A stretch of DNA of 36,952 bases from an uncultured Myxococcales bacterium (GCA_903857665.1 CAIOFV010000070.1:1-36952), one strand, 5' to 3'. Shown: positions 25,954 through 34,912, counted from the first letter of the stretch. Numbers and translations: made by a program. Notes: a model not told the origin generated them from the sequence alone.

Positions 25954-26808
25954 ATGAACATCCGCAATGCCTTCGCCATCGTCGCCGTGGCGGGATGGGC
26001 CGTGCTGGCTTCATCCTGCGGGACCTCCACCACGGGGATCCTGGTCCCGGCCGACGTGCAAGACACCGCGACCGCCGACGTTCCCGACAACGGAACGTCC
26101 GGCGACCTCGACATCGCCGAACCCGATGCCCGGGACGTCCCCGACGTCGCGACACCCGACCTTCCCGACACTGCCGAACCCGACGTGCCCGCTCCGACCG
26201 ACGTGGCCGACGTGGCCGACGCAGCCGACGTGCCCATCATTTCCGACAACGGCGCCGATGGAACCGGCGGAGCCAAGACGTGCTCCACCGACGCGGACTG
26301 CGCGGCGGCCGGCGTCTGCCCGAAGGAGGCCACCAAGGGCTGCGCCTGCGTAGAGGACAAGAAGGCGCAGAAGGTCTGCAAGCCGGCGTGCACGGTGGAC
26401 ACCGACTGCCCCACGCCGCCCGACAAGATCCTCGTGTGCTCGACCGAGGGCGTCTGCGTGCCCGGAGCCGGCACCGGCGACCCGGCCCCGGACGTCGCGA
26501 CGCCCGACGCGCCGGACGCGGCCCAGCCCGAGATCCCGCCGCCGTCCGACCTCCCGGCCCCGTCCGATCTCCCGCCGCCGCCCGACGCGGATCCGGACGG
26601 GCAGGTCGGGCCGGCTCCCTGCGCCCTCGACGCGGACTGCGCCGTTGCAGGCGCATGCCCGCCGGACGCGACGAAAGGATGCACCTGCGCCGCGGATCCA
26701 CAGGGTCAGAAAGTATGCACCCCGGCCTGCAGCATCGACGGGGACTGCCCGCAACCGCCGGGCCGGACCCTCGTTTGCTCGTCCGAGGGCCTGTGCGTCC
26801 CCCAGTGA
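25954..26808 (+). CDS. Lipoprotein with two ten-cysteine modules and Asp/Pro-rich linkers
   Basis: A 284-residue protein. The signal peptide ends LASSCG (Cys22). An acidic linker follows (about 30-105: DVPDVATPDLPDTAEPDVP, VADVADAADVP), then a Cys module (110-168), a second Pro/Asp linker (about 172-218: PPPSDLPAPSDLPPPPDAD), then a second Cys module (223-281). Both modules have ten cysteines with identical spacing and the consensus C...DC...G.CP..ATKGC.C.....QKVC.PAC..D.DCP.PP...LVCS.EG.CVP. The same module ends the DUF1566 lipoprotein. GAGGAGGGA precedes the ATG. It is the first gene of a seven-gene + strand operon behind a sigma-54 promoter. It has no enzymatic domain and is likely a surface-exposed disulfide-rich protein. 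The module family is not one I can name. Confidence 0.8.
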   Translation: MNIRNAFAIVAVAGWAVLASSCGTSTTGILVPADVQDTATADVPDNGTSGDLDIAEPDARDVPDVATPDLPDTAEPDVPAPTDVADVADAADVPIISDNGADGTGGAKTCSTDADCAAAGVCPKEATKGCACVEDKKAQKVCKPACTVDTDCPTPPDKILVCSTEGVCVPGAGTGDPAPDVATPDAPDAAQPEIPPPSDLPAPSDLPPPPDADPDGQVGPAPCALDADCAVAGACPPDATKGCTCAADPQGQKVCTPACSIDGDCPQPPGRTLVCSSEGLCVPQ

Positions 26809-26822
26809 GGAGGAGCGCCGCC

Positions 26823-28151
26823 ATGAAGCGCACGTGGATCGGGGTCGTGGTGCTGCTGGCCGCGTCGTGCGGCGGGTCGAGCGGGGTCGCGGCGGACGCC
26901 GATGCCCTGCCGCCCCTGGATGCCCCCGTCGCGGACACGCCGGACGCGACGCCCGGGGACGCCCCGGATGCCCGGGACGCGAACCCGTCGGACGCGCCCG
27001 ACGCGGTGCCGGCCGACCTGAGCGGCTTGGACGTGCCGGAGCCCCCCGCCGACGCAACCGGCGACACGTCGATCGACGCGGCCCCCGCCGACGCCGGCCC
27101 CGACGCGTCCCCGGGGCAGCCCGTCCCGACGATGGTGACGGTCCCGGCGGGCTCCTTCGAAATGGGCGACCACTCGGGCCTGGGCGGCGAGGATCCCAAG
27201 CACCCCAGCGACGAGCTGCCCCTGCACACCGTCGCGATCAGCGCCTTCCGGATGGGTCGGACCGAGGTCACCTGCCGGCAGTACGCCGCGTTCCTGGAGG
27301 ACGCGCTGGCGAAGGGGATCCTCGCGGTGGCCTCCGGGGGCGTCACCGCGGCGGGCGGGGGCGCGACGTGGTTCCAGACGGCCGAGGCCGACGCCACCAG
27401 CCCGATCTCTTTCGCGAACCCGCATTTCACGGTGCGGGCGGGCCGGGACGATCACCCCGTCACCCACGTCCGGTGGGAGGGCGCCGCCGCGTACGCCAAC
27501 TGGCTGGGCGCGCTGCAGGGCCTGTCGCCCTGCATCGACCTGCCGGCGGGAACCATCGACCTCGCCGGCACCTGCTATCGGCTGCCCACCGAGGCCGAGT
27601 GGGAATACGCGGCGGTCGGCGGGAAGACCACGGCGTACCCGATCTACCCCTGGGGCGACGAGATGGACCCCGCGCGGGCCAACTGGCCGCAGTCCGGTGA
27701 CCCCTGGGAAGGCGGCCCGGATCCCCAGACCACGCCCGTCGGGTTCTACGACGGGTCGCTGCGGCTGAAGGCGGACTTCGGATGGCCGGCCGCGGCCGAT
27801 TCCTACCAGACCCACGACGGCACCAACGGCTTCGGGCTGGTCGACATGGCCGGCAACGCCTGGGAGTGGACGGGCGACTGGTACCGCAACGACTACTACG
27901 CGGTCAGCCCGGCAGCGGACCCGTCGGGTCCGACCCAGGCCGAGGCCTCGGCGATGCCCGACGGGAACAGGTACCGCGTGATGCGAGGCGGGAACTGGTA
28001 CAACGGCACCACCCCCGACCGCCTCGACGGCCATTCCCGCGTGTCGAATCGCGACCCCGCGTACTTCCGCGGTCCGGGCGACCCGAACGGTCCCTGGTTC
28101 CACGTCGGGTTCCGCGTGGTCCTGGCCCATCCCAAAGGAGGACAGCCATGA
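26823..28151 (+). CDS. FGE-sulfatase (SUMF1-like) domain lipoprotein
   Basis: A 442-residue protein. Lipobox-like AASC (Cys16), an acidic linker rich in PDA and DAPD (20-105), then a formylglycine-generating-enzyme-like domain: MVTVPAGSFEMGD, GRTEVTCRQYAAFL, HVRWEGAAAYANWL, YRLPTEAEWEYAA, FGLVDMAGNAWEWTGDWY, RVMRGGNWYN and HVGFRVV. True FGE has a copper-binding cysteine pair between RGG and GFR. Here that interval (GTTPDRLDGHSRVSNRD...) has no cysteine, so sulfatase activation is unlikely. Many bacterial SUMF1-like domains lack it and act in other oxidations, binding or structural roles. It starts 14 bases after the previous gene; its stop overlaps the next start (ATGA). The acidic linker suggests display at the outer membrane. 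Confidence 0.85.
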   Translation: MKRTWIGVVVLLAASCGGSSGVAADADALPPLDAPVADTPDATPGDAPDARDANPSDAPDAVPADLSGLDVPEPPADATGDTSIDAAPADAGPDASPGQPVPTMVTVPAGSFEMGDHSGLGGEDPKHPSDELPLHTVAISAFRMGRTEVTCRQYAAFLEDALAKGILAVASGGVTAAGGGATWFQTAEADATSPISFANPHFTVRAGRDDHPVTHVRWEGAAAYANWLGALQGLSPCIDLPAGTIDLAGTCYRLPTEAEWEYAAVGGKTTAYPIYPWGDEMDPARANWPQSGDPWEGGPDPQTTPVGFYDGSLRLKADFGWPAAADSYQTHDGTNGFGLVDMAGNAWEWTGDWYRNDYYAVSPAADPSGPTQAEASAMPDGNRYRVMRGGNWYNGTTPDRLDGHSRVSNRDPAYFRGPGDPNGPWFHVGFRVVLAHPKGGQP

Positions 28152-29929
28152 AGTCGCATCGGACGCTCGCGCTGCTGCTGGTCGCGCCATTCGCGCTGGC
28201 CTGCTCGGGTTCCGGCACCGGGACCCAGGTGCTGCCCGACGACGTCGTCGACGGGGCCACCACCGACCCCGGCGTGGACCCGGGCACGGGGCCGGGCGAC
28301 ACGTCGGAACGGGACGGCGGCCAGGACTCGGCCACGGACCTCGCGGCCGACATGGCCACGGACCCCTCGTCCGACGCTCCTGCGCAGACCGATGTCGTCG
28401 TCTCCGACCCCGGCTCGCCCCCGGAAGGATGCGACGTCGCGTACCCGGATCGCACGATCGGGATGCGGATCTGCAGACCCGGCGTCGAAGGCGGCTACGT
28501 CCTGTTCCCGCACAAGCACCGGGGCGACGTCTACCTGATCGATCGGCTGGGGCGTGTCGTGCACCACTGGTCCAAAAGCCAGTACGAGCCCGGGCAGTCG
28601 TGCTACCTGCGCGACAACGGCAACCTGGTGCGGGCGGCGATGCTGAAGGGCGCCAGCAACATCGGCGGCGGCGAGGGCGGGCGGATCGAGGAATACGACT
28701 GGGACGACAACCTGGTCTGGTCCTTCAACTACGCCACCAACGAGTACTCGACCCACCACGACTTCAAGATCCTGCCCAGCGGGAACCTGCTGATGCTGGC
28801 GGTGGAACGGAAGGACGCCGCGGCGGCCGCCGCCGTCGGGTTCGACACGACCCGGCTGCAGGACGGCTACGTGGCGCCGGAAAAGGTCATCGAGGTGACG
28901 AGGACGGGCTCCGACAGCATGGAGGTCGTCTGGGAATGGCACGTCTGGGACCACCTGATCCAGAACAAGGACAGCAAGCTGGCGAACTACGGCAACCTGG
29001 CAGAGAACCCCGGGCGGCTGGCGGTGGACGGCGGCGCCCCGGCGTTCTGGAACCACGCGAATTCGATCGACTTCAACGCCGAACTGGACCAGATCGTCAT
29101 TTCGGCCCGGTCGCACAACGAGTTCTGGGTCCTCGACCACTCCACCACCACGACCGAGGCCGCCGGGCGGACGGGCGGGACGCACGGCAAGGGCGGGGAC
29201 TTCATCTACCGGTGGGGCAACCCGCAGATGTACGGCGCGGGCACGGCCGCCAACCGCATGCTGTTCAACCAGCACGACGCGCAGTGGATCCAGCCCGGCC
29301 TCCCCGGCGCGGGCCACTTCCTGGTGTTCAACAACGGGCTCGACCGGCCCGGGGGCAACACATCGAGCCTCGACGAGCTGGTGTCCCCGGTCCTCGAAGA
29401 CGGCAGCTACCCCACGCTGGCAGCCGGCCAGGCCTGGGGCCCCACGTCCCTTTTCTGGACGTTCGTGGGGAACCCGCCGGCGTCCTTCTACAGTTCCGAG
29501 ATCTCGGGCACCCAGCGCCTGCCCAACGGGAACACGATGGCCTGCGAGGGGACGACCGGCCGCTTCTTCGAGGTGACCTCCGCCGACGAGGTCGTCTGGG
29601 ATTATGTGAACCCGGTGGCCAACGCGGGCCCGATGGCCCAGTACGAGCTGGCTTCGCTGGACCCCAAGACGCACCCCGAGAACGCGGTCTTCAAGACCCA
29701 TTGGTACCCGGCCGACTTCGCCGGGTTCGCCGGCCGGGACATGACCCCCGGGACGGTGCTGGAGACCTCGGACACGACGTGCCCGGTGGACAACCCCAGT
29801 TATACCTGCAAGGCGACGGCCGACTGCACGGCCGCCGGCGGGACGGACGTGTCGATGCATTTCACGTGCGCGACGGGCGGGTCCTGCTGCCAGAAGCTGG
29901 TGCAGAACACCACGCCGCCCCAGCCCTAG
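28148..29929 (+). CDS. Arylsulfotransferase (ASST)-family lipoprotein
   Basis: A 593-residue protein. The signal peptide ends ALACSG (Cys19), then an acidic Thr/Asp/Pro/Gly linker (25-95) and an ASST-like beta-propeller. The propeller shows VYLIDRLGRVVHHW, HHDFKILPSGNLLMLAVE, VVWEWHVWDHL, WNHANSIDFNAELDQIVIS, HDAQWIQPGLPGAGHFLVFNNG, GTQRLPNGNTMACEG and VVWDYVNP. Known ASST enzymes transfer sulfate between phenols through a catalytic histidine in an SSRHQ-like segment. Here the equivalent is ARSHNEF, so a candidate histidine is present but shifted. The C-terminus has an extra Cys-rich tail (CPVDNPSYTC...CATGGSCCQ). The start overlaps the FGE-like gene. A paralog lies two genes downstream. Whether it is a sulfotransferase or a non-catalytic propeller is open. 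Confidence 0.8.
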   Translation: MKSHRTLALLLVAPFALACSGSGTGTQVLPDDVVDGATTDPGVDPGTGPGDTSERDGGQDSATDLAADMATDPSSDAPAQTDVVVSDPGSPPEGCDVAYPDRTIGMRICRPGVEGGYVLFPHKHRGDVYLIDRLGRVVHHWSKSQYEPGQSCYLRDNGNLVRAAMLKGASNIGGGEGGRIEEYDWDDNLVWSFNYATNEYSTHHDFKILPSGNLLMLAVERKDAAAAAAVGFDTTRLQDGYVAPEKVIEVTRTGSDSMEVVWEWHVWDHLIQNKDSKLANYGNLAENPGRLAVDGGAPAFWNHANSIDFNAELDQIVISARSHNEFWVLDHSTTTTEAAGRTGGTHGKGGDFIYRWGNPQMYGAGTAANRMLFNQHDAQWIQPGLPGAGHFLVFNNGLDRPGGNTSSLDELVSPVLEDGSYPTLAAGQAWGPTSLFWTFVGNPPASFYSSEISGTQRLPNGNTMACEGTTGRFFEVTSADEVVWDYVNPVANAGPMAQYELASLDPKTHPENAVFKTHWYPADFAGFAGRDMTPGTVLETSDTTCPVDNPSYTCKATADCTAAGGTDVSMHFTCATGGSCCQKLVQNTTPPQP

Positions 29930-29944
29930 CGCGGAGGGACGACG

Positions 29945-31414
29945 ATGAGACGGCGCAAGGCTCCTCGATCCGGCGCCCGCCCCGGCATCGGCATCGTGCT
30001 CGCGCTGCTGCTGGCCGCGGCCTCTTCCCGCTGCGGGGGGACCGCGCCGGATGCCGGTGCCGACGACCCGGCGAGCCCGCTGGACGTGGTGGAGACGGCG
30101 GACGCGACCGACGTCCCCGCGGCGTCCGACGGGGCGCGCGAGACGCCCGGGCCCGACGCGTCCACCGATGCCATCGACACCCACACGCCCGCCGACGGGA
30201 TCGTGCAGGACGTGACCTCGGACGCGCCGCCGACCGACATGGGGGGCGACGCGCCCGTGGCGGACGCGATCGCCGCCACGTCTGCCGACTGCCTGAACCG
30301 CACCCACGGCGAGGCCGAATGCAAGGACTGCTGCGACTGCATGGGCGCGGCCTGCCAGGAGATCGTCGCCTGCCGCGACGCGTGCCCGCTGCACGACTTC
30401 GGCGGCAACGGGGACTTCATCCAGGTCAGCGCGCCCTCGACGAAGGGGCCTACCGGGGACTACACGGCATGCACCGCGCTGGCGACCGAACAGGCGTTCA
30501 AGGCCTGCTGCGACTGCGACGGCCTGTTCGCGTGCGGTGATCAGAAGTACTGCCGCAACGCGTGCGCAGGAACGTCGCAGTGGCCCCCCCTCACGATGGG
30601 ACATATCGGTTCGCCCGTCGCGATCCCGGGCACGTTCCAGTTCACCGAGGGCCCTGCCTGGGACGCCGCCCGGGGCGTGCTGCTGTTCAGCGACGTCGAT
30701 GCCGACACGATCTTCGAGCTGCAGCCTCCCTCGACGGTGAAGCCGTTCCGGACGCCCAGCCACCACGCCAACGGCCTGGGCTTCGACCGGGACGGCCTGT
30801 TGCTGGCGGCCGAGCAGGCGTCGCGGACGCTGACCCGGACCGCGACCGACGGGACCGTCACCGCGATCGCTGGCGCCTGGGACGGCAAGCCCCTGAACTC
30901 GCCCAACGACCTCGTCGTCCGAACCGACGGGACAATCTACTTCACCGACCCGACGTACGGCCTGGGCAGCACCCCGTCGGACCTGGGGTTCACGGGCCTG
31001 TACCGCATCGACACTGCCGGGGCGCTGCACCTCGAGGCGGTTGTCGACGGCCAGCCGAACGGCGTCGCTCTGGCCCCGGACGAAAAGACGCTCTATGTGG
31101 CCGCGACGACGGCCAACCGGATCCTGTCGTTCGCGGTCGCCACCGACGGCACGCTGTCCGGCCAGGCGACGTTCGCGGACGTCGAGGCCCCCGACGGGTT
31201 CGCGGTGGACCAGGCCGGCAACCTGTACGTCGCGGCCTACCCGGCCGGCCAGGGCGCCATCGTGGTGCTCACGTCGGCGGCCAAGGCGCTGGGTTCGATC
31301 CCGCTGGGCCAGCAGCCGACCAACTGCGGCTTCGGGGGGGCGGACGGCAAGACCCTGTACGTGACGGCACGAACGGCCCTGTACCGCGTCGCCGTGCCGA
31401 TCCCGGGCTTCTGA
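29945..31414 (+). CDS. SMP-30/gluconolactonase-like exported protein with duplicated CCDC modules
   Basis: A 489-residue protein. A basic, hydrophobic signal (GIGIVLALLLAAASSRC) has Arg at -1 of the would-be lipidated Cys30, which does not fit a normal lipobox. An acidic linker spans 35-112. Then come two related Cys modules: ECKDCCDCMGAAC..... CRDAC (126-147) and KACCDCDGLFAC.....CRNAC (187-207). From about 230 there is a six-bladed SMP-30/gluconolactonase propeller with TEGPAWD, HANGLGFDRDG, SPNDLVVRTDGTIYFTDP, PNGVALAPDEKTLYVA and APDGFAVDQAGNLYVA. The family's metal ligands (Glu in EGPAW, Asn in SPND, Asp in PDGF) are visible, so lactonase or esterase activity is plausible. It sits 15 bases after the first ASST gene in the operon. 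Confidence 0.8.
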   Translation: MRRRKAPRSGARPGIGIVLALLLAAASSRCGGTAPDAGADDPASPLDVVETADATDVPAASDGARETPGPDASTDAIDTHTPADGIVQDVTSDAPPTDMGGDAPVADAIAATSADCLNRTHGEAECKDCCDCMGAACQEIVACRDACPLHDFGGNGDFIQVSAPSTKGPTGDYTACTALATEQAFKACCDCDGLFACGDQKYCRNACAGTSQWPPLTMGHIGSPVAIPGTFQFTEGPAWDAARGVLLFSDVDADTIFELQPPSTVKPFRTPSHHANGLGFDRDGLLLAAEQASRTLTRTATDGTVTAIAGAWDGKPLNSPNDLVVRTDGTIYFTDPTYGLGSTPSDLGFTGLYRIDTAGALHLEAVVDGQPNGVALAPDEKTLYVAATTANRILSFAVATDGTLSGQATFADVEAPDGFAVDQAGNLYVAAYPAGQGAIVVLTSAAKALGSIPLGQQPTNCGFGGADGKTLYVTARTALYRVAVPIPGF

Positions 31415-31429
31415 AGGAGGAGGTGTGCC

Positions 31430-33277
31430 ATGAACGCGAAACGGACCGCCCTGCTCGCCGCGCTGGTCGTGCTGCTGTCGGCGCCCGCCGCGTCCGCCTA
31501 CCAGGCGTCGCAGGGCCCCAGCGAGGTGCTGGCGTGGAACCCCGCCCTCGCCTTCGAAGGCTATACGCTGTTCGCGGCGCACGGCCCGAGCGCCAGCCTC
31601 ACCTACCTGATCGACATGAGCGGCAGCGTGGTGCACACCTGGAACGTCGGGACCAATCCCAAGCTGCTTTCGAACGGGCACATCCTGGACGCCTCCAAGG
31701 ACGACCCCAGCGGCTTCGGCGGGTTCGAGGAGGTGGACTGGGACAGCAACGTGGTCTGGCAATACACCGAGAAGCGCTCCGATCACGCGCCGCACCACGA
31801 CTTCATCCGTGTGCACAACCCGAAGCTGGACGCGGACACGACGATGTACATCGCGAACGTCACGATGACCAACGCGCAGGCGCTGGCGGTGGGCGCCGAC
31901 CCGGCCAACGCCCCCTATGACGGCGCCCAGGCGGACGCCGTCGTCGAGGTCGATGCGTCGGGCACGGTGGTCTGGGAGTGGTGGTTCCTGGACCACCTGG
32001 TGCAGGACGACAATGCCGCGTGGCCGAACTACGCGGGCGCGGGGAAGACCATCGCGAACGCCCCCGGCCGACTGGACGTGAACCTCCCGGGGCGCCCGCT
32101 GCGCAAGGACTGGCTGCACTGCAACTCGCTGGACTACAACGAGGGCCTGGACCAGGTCGTGATCAACACCGTGCAGGGCGAGTTCGTGGTCGTCGATCAC
32201 GGCGGCACGTTCGTCGTCGGCGACCCGGCGGCCAGCATCGCGGCGGCGGCGACGACGAAGGGCGACTTCCTGTACCGGTTCGGGGATCCGGCACGGTACA
32301 AGCAGGGCGACCCGCCGTCGATCCCGCTGAACTGGACCACCGCGAGCAGCGGCAACAAGCAGATCGGCGGCGCCCACGACATCCACTGGGTCGCTCCCGG
32401 CCTGCCCGGGGCCGGGCACTTCCTGGTGTTCAACAACGGCCAGTACCTGTTCGAACTGACCAACCAGTCCTACGCCGACGAGATCGATCCGTACCTCGGC
32501 GCCGACGGTGCCGACGCGGCGGCCTACGTGAACCCGCCGGACGCTGGATACACCGTGTACGAACCGCCCAAGGACACCGCGAAGCCCAAGAAGAACGTGT
32601 CGAAGCAGATCTCGTGGAGCTACGGCACCCAGAGCCCCTCGGGCATGGCCAGCCACATCGGCGGCAGCGCCCAGCGGCTGCCCAACGGCAACACGCTGAT
32701 CTGCGCCGACACCGAGGGGCATTTCATGGAAGTGACGACCGCCGGCCAGGTGGTCTGGGAGTACGTGAACCCCGTGACGAAGGACCAGGGGCCCCTGAAG
32801 ATCATCCCCGACGCCGTGCCGATGTCGAACTCCGTGTTCCGGGCCTACCGCTATGCCCCGGACTTCGCGGCGTTCGTCGGGCACGACCTGGCGCCGAAGG
32901 GCCTGATCACCGATATCGGCATCACGCCGCTGCCGGACCCGGGCCCGGGGGACCTCCCCGACACGACCTCGCCGGACGTGGGCACGGCGGACGTCGCGGA
33001 AGCGGTGTCGCCGGACGCGGGTCCCCGGGACACCCCGGATGCGATCGCCGCGGTCGATACCGTCGGGCAGCAGGACGTGCCCGCGACGTCCTGCGACCCC
33101 GGCCAGTTGACGTGCCAGTGCCCGGCGTCGAAGGGATGCACGGCGGGCCCCGCGGGTGCGGGGTCCGGGTCGGCCGGCCTGCTCGTGGCGATGGCCCTGG
33201 CGGCCCTGGCCGGCAGCCGGCGTCGCCGAACGTGCGAAGCGGGCCGGAATCCTCTATATCTGACGGGGCGTGAATGA
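31430..33277 (+). CDS. Second ASST-family protein with MYXO-CTERM-like C-terminal anchor
   Basis: A 615-residue protein. The signal peptide is of the standard, non-lipoprotein type (TALLAALVVLLSAPAASA, cut before YQAS). The ASST-like propeller shows TYLIDMSGSVVHTW, HHDFIRVHNP, TVVWEWWFLDHL, WLHCNSLDYNEGLDQVVI, HDIHWVAPGLPGAGHFLVFNNG, SAQRLPNGNTLICADTEG and VVWEYVNP. In the region where ASST enzymes carry the sulfate-accepting His it reads NTVQGEFVVVDH, without the His seen in the paralog. After the propeller comes an acidic linker (about 500-555). A tail follows with CQCPASKGC, a hydrophobic segment SAGLLVAMALAALAG and RRRR, as in MYXO-CTERM sorting signals, then 15 further residues. It is the only one of the operon products anchored by its C-terminus. 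GGAGG precedes the start. Confidence 0.8.
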   Translation: MNAKRTALLAALVVLLSAPAASAYQASQGPSEVLAWNPALAFEGYTLFAAHGPSASLTYLIDMSGSVVHTWNVGTNPKLLSNGHILDASKDDPSGFGGFEEVDWDSNVVWQYTEKRSDHAPHHDFIRVHNPKLDADTTMYIANVTMTNAQALAVGADPANAPYDGAQADAVVEVDASGTVVWEWWFLDHLVQDDNAAWPNYAGAGKTIANAPGRLDVNLPGRPLRKDWLHCNSLDYNEGLDQVVINTVQGEFVVVDHGGTFVVGDPAASIAAAATTKGDFLYRFGDPARYKQGDPPSIPLNWTTASSGNKQIGGAHDIHWVAPGLPGAGHFLVFNNGQYLFELTNQSYADEIDPYLGADGADAAAYVNPPDAGYTVYEPPKDTAKPKKNVSKQISWSYGTQSPSGMASHIGGSAQRLPNGNTLICADTEGHFMEVTTAGQVVWEYVNPVTKDQGPLKIIPDAVPMSNSVFRAYRYAPDFAAFVGHDLAPKGLITDIGITPLPDPGPGDLPDTTSPDVGTADVAEAVSPDAGPRDTPDAIAAVDTVGQQDVPATSCDPGQLTCQCPASKGCTAGPAGAGSGSAGLLVAMALAALAGSRRRRTCEAGRNPLYLTGRE

Positions 33278-34902
33278 CGGGGTTGGCCGTGACGACGACC
33301 GGGATCCCGAGGACATGGGCGTGGGTGCTCCTTGCCGGCGTCCTGGCGGCGTGCAGCGGAAGCACGGGCCCGGCGGCGCCGCGCGACGTTCCCGACGGCG
33401 GGGGCCCGGACGCCGTGGCGCAGGATCCCGGACCGGCATCCGATGACGGCGACACGGGTGGCCGCGACCTCGCCGGGGTCGATACGCCGCCGGACGATGC
33501 CGCAGCCGCCGACTCGACGGCGCCCGATGCGCCGGTCCCCGACTTCCCGCCGGGATCGTTCGACGGGACCCTCCTGCTGGGTTCGCCGACCGCGACGTCG
33601 ATCCGGATCGGCGTGCTTTCGGCCACCGTGAATGCGACGGTCACCATCGACTACGGCACTCCCCCGGGCACCTGGGACCGCCAGACCGCGCCGGTGGCGC
33701 TGACCCCGGGGGAACCGCTGGTACTCGCGCTGGACGGCCTGGAGGCGGACGCCCCGTACGGGTACCGCCTGCGCGTCATGGCGCCCGACGGGGGCGCCCA
33801 GTACGCGACGGACATGCACGCGTTCCACACGGCGCGCCCCGCCGGCAGCACGTTCACCTTCACGGTCCAGGCGGACTCGCACCTGGACGAGAACTCCGAC
33901 CTGCCGCTGTACCAGCGGACCCTGGACAACGTGCTCGCCGACGCGCCCGATTTCCACGTCGACCTGGGCGACACGTTCATGTGTGAAAAGCACACCCAGC
34001 CGCTCGATGCCACCGTGCAGATGGCGCCGGACGCCCCGACCGTGGACGCACGCTACGTGTACGAGCGCGGCAACTTCGGTCGCATGACGCACTCGGTGCC
34101 GCTGTTCCTGGTCAACGGCAACCACGAGGGCGAGGCGGGCTGGCTGCTCGAGAACACCGGAAACGACCTCGCGGTCTGGGCCACGAAGGCCCGCGAACGG
34201 TACTACCTGAACCCGGCCCCCGACGGCTTCTACACCGGCAACGGGATCGACGAACCCTTCGTGGGGAAGCGGGCGTCGTGGTACGCGTGGCAATGGGGCG
34301 ACGCCCTGTTCATCGCGCTCGACCCCTTCTGGAAAACATCGACCAAGCCCGGCCAGGACGCCTGGGGGCTGTCGCTGGGCGAGGACCAGTACCGGTGGCT
34401 GGAACAGACCCTGTCGTCCAGCACGGCGACGTTCAAGTTCGTGTTCATCCACAACCTGGTCGGCGGCCTGGACGGGCAGATGCGCGGGGGGGCGGAGGCC
34501 GCACCGTTCTACGAATGGGGCGGACAGAACGCCGATGGCACGCCGGGCTTCGACGCGAATCGCCCCGGCTGGGGCCAGCCCATCCACCAGATGCTGATCG
34601 ACCACGGGGTGTCGGCCGTGTTCCACGGGCACGACCACCTGTACGTGAAACAGGACCTGGACGGCATCGTGTACCAGGAGGTGCCCCAGCCCAGCTGCCC
34701 GAACTTCAACAGCGGGCCCAGCCTGGCGACGAAGTTCCACTACGCCGGCGGCACCGTGCTGGGCAGCGCGGGCCACCTGCGGGTGACGGTGTCGCCCGAC
34801 GGCGCGAAGGTCGAGTACGTGCGGGCGTACCGTCCCCAGGACGAGAAGGGCGGGCTCTATAACGGGCAGATCGACGACACGTGGGTGATCCCGGCGAAGT
34901 AG
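33274..34902 (+). CDS. Calcineurin-like metallophosphoesterase lipoprotein (copy 1)
   Basis: A 542-residue protein. The signal peptide ends VLAACSG (Cys27), followed by an acidic linker (35-92). A fibronectin-like N-domain (about 95-188, ending YGYRLRVMAPDG... FHTARP) resembles the one in purple-acid-phosphatase and PhoD-type enzymes. The metallophosphoesterase domain is complete: DSH (201-203), GD (232-233), GNHE (282-285), His393 in FIHN and GHDH (452-455). Such enzymes hydrolyse phosphomono- or diesters with a two-metal centre. Its ATG overlaps the stop of the second ASST gene (ATGA). It is followed 10 bases later by a paralog. Substrate unknown; location predicted on the outer face of the cell envelope. 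Confidence 0.85.
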   Translation: MTGLAVTTTGIPRTWAWVLLAGVLAACSGSTGPAAPRDVPDGGGPDAVAQDPGPASDDGDTGGRDLAGVDTPPDDAAAADSTAPDAPVPDFPPGSFDGTLLLGSPTATSIRIGVLSATVNATVTIDYGTPPGTWDRQTAPVALTPGEPLVLALDGLEADAPYGYRLRVMAPDGGAQYATDMHAFHTARPAGSTFTFTVQADSHLDENSDLPLYQRTLDNVLADAPDFHVDLGDTFMCEKHTQPLDATVQMAPDAPTVDARYVYERGNFGRMTHSVPLFLVNGNHEGEAGWLLENTGNDLAVWATKARERYYLNPAPDGFYTGNGIDEPFVGKRASWYAWQWGDALFIALDPFWKTSTKPGQDAWGLSLGEDQYRWLEQTLSSSTATFKFVFIHNLVGGLDGQMRGGAEAAPFYEWGGQNADGTPGFDANRPGWGQPIHQMLIDHGVSAVFHGHDHLYVKQDLDGIVYQEVPQPSCPNFNSGPSLATKFHYAGGTVLGSAGHLRVTVSPDGAKVEYVRAYRPQDEKGGLYNGQIDDTWVIPAK

Positions 34903-34912
34903 CGGAGGGTCC

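Noticed and set aside
20987..28151. Diversity-generating retroelement targets (DUF1566 and FGE-like folds are common target folds)
   Set aside because: No reverse transcriptase gene, template repeat or adenine-specific variable repeat pair is seen in the window.
27896..32884. Very long open frame (about 1660 codons) on the minus strand
   Set aside because: It is antisense to four well-supported genes, has Arg/Gly/Val-rich composition with no domain pattern, and results from GC-rich third-codon bias.
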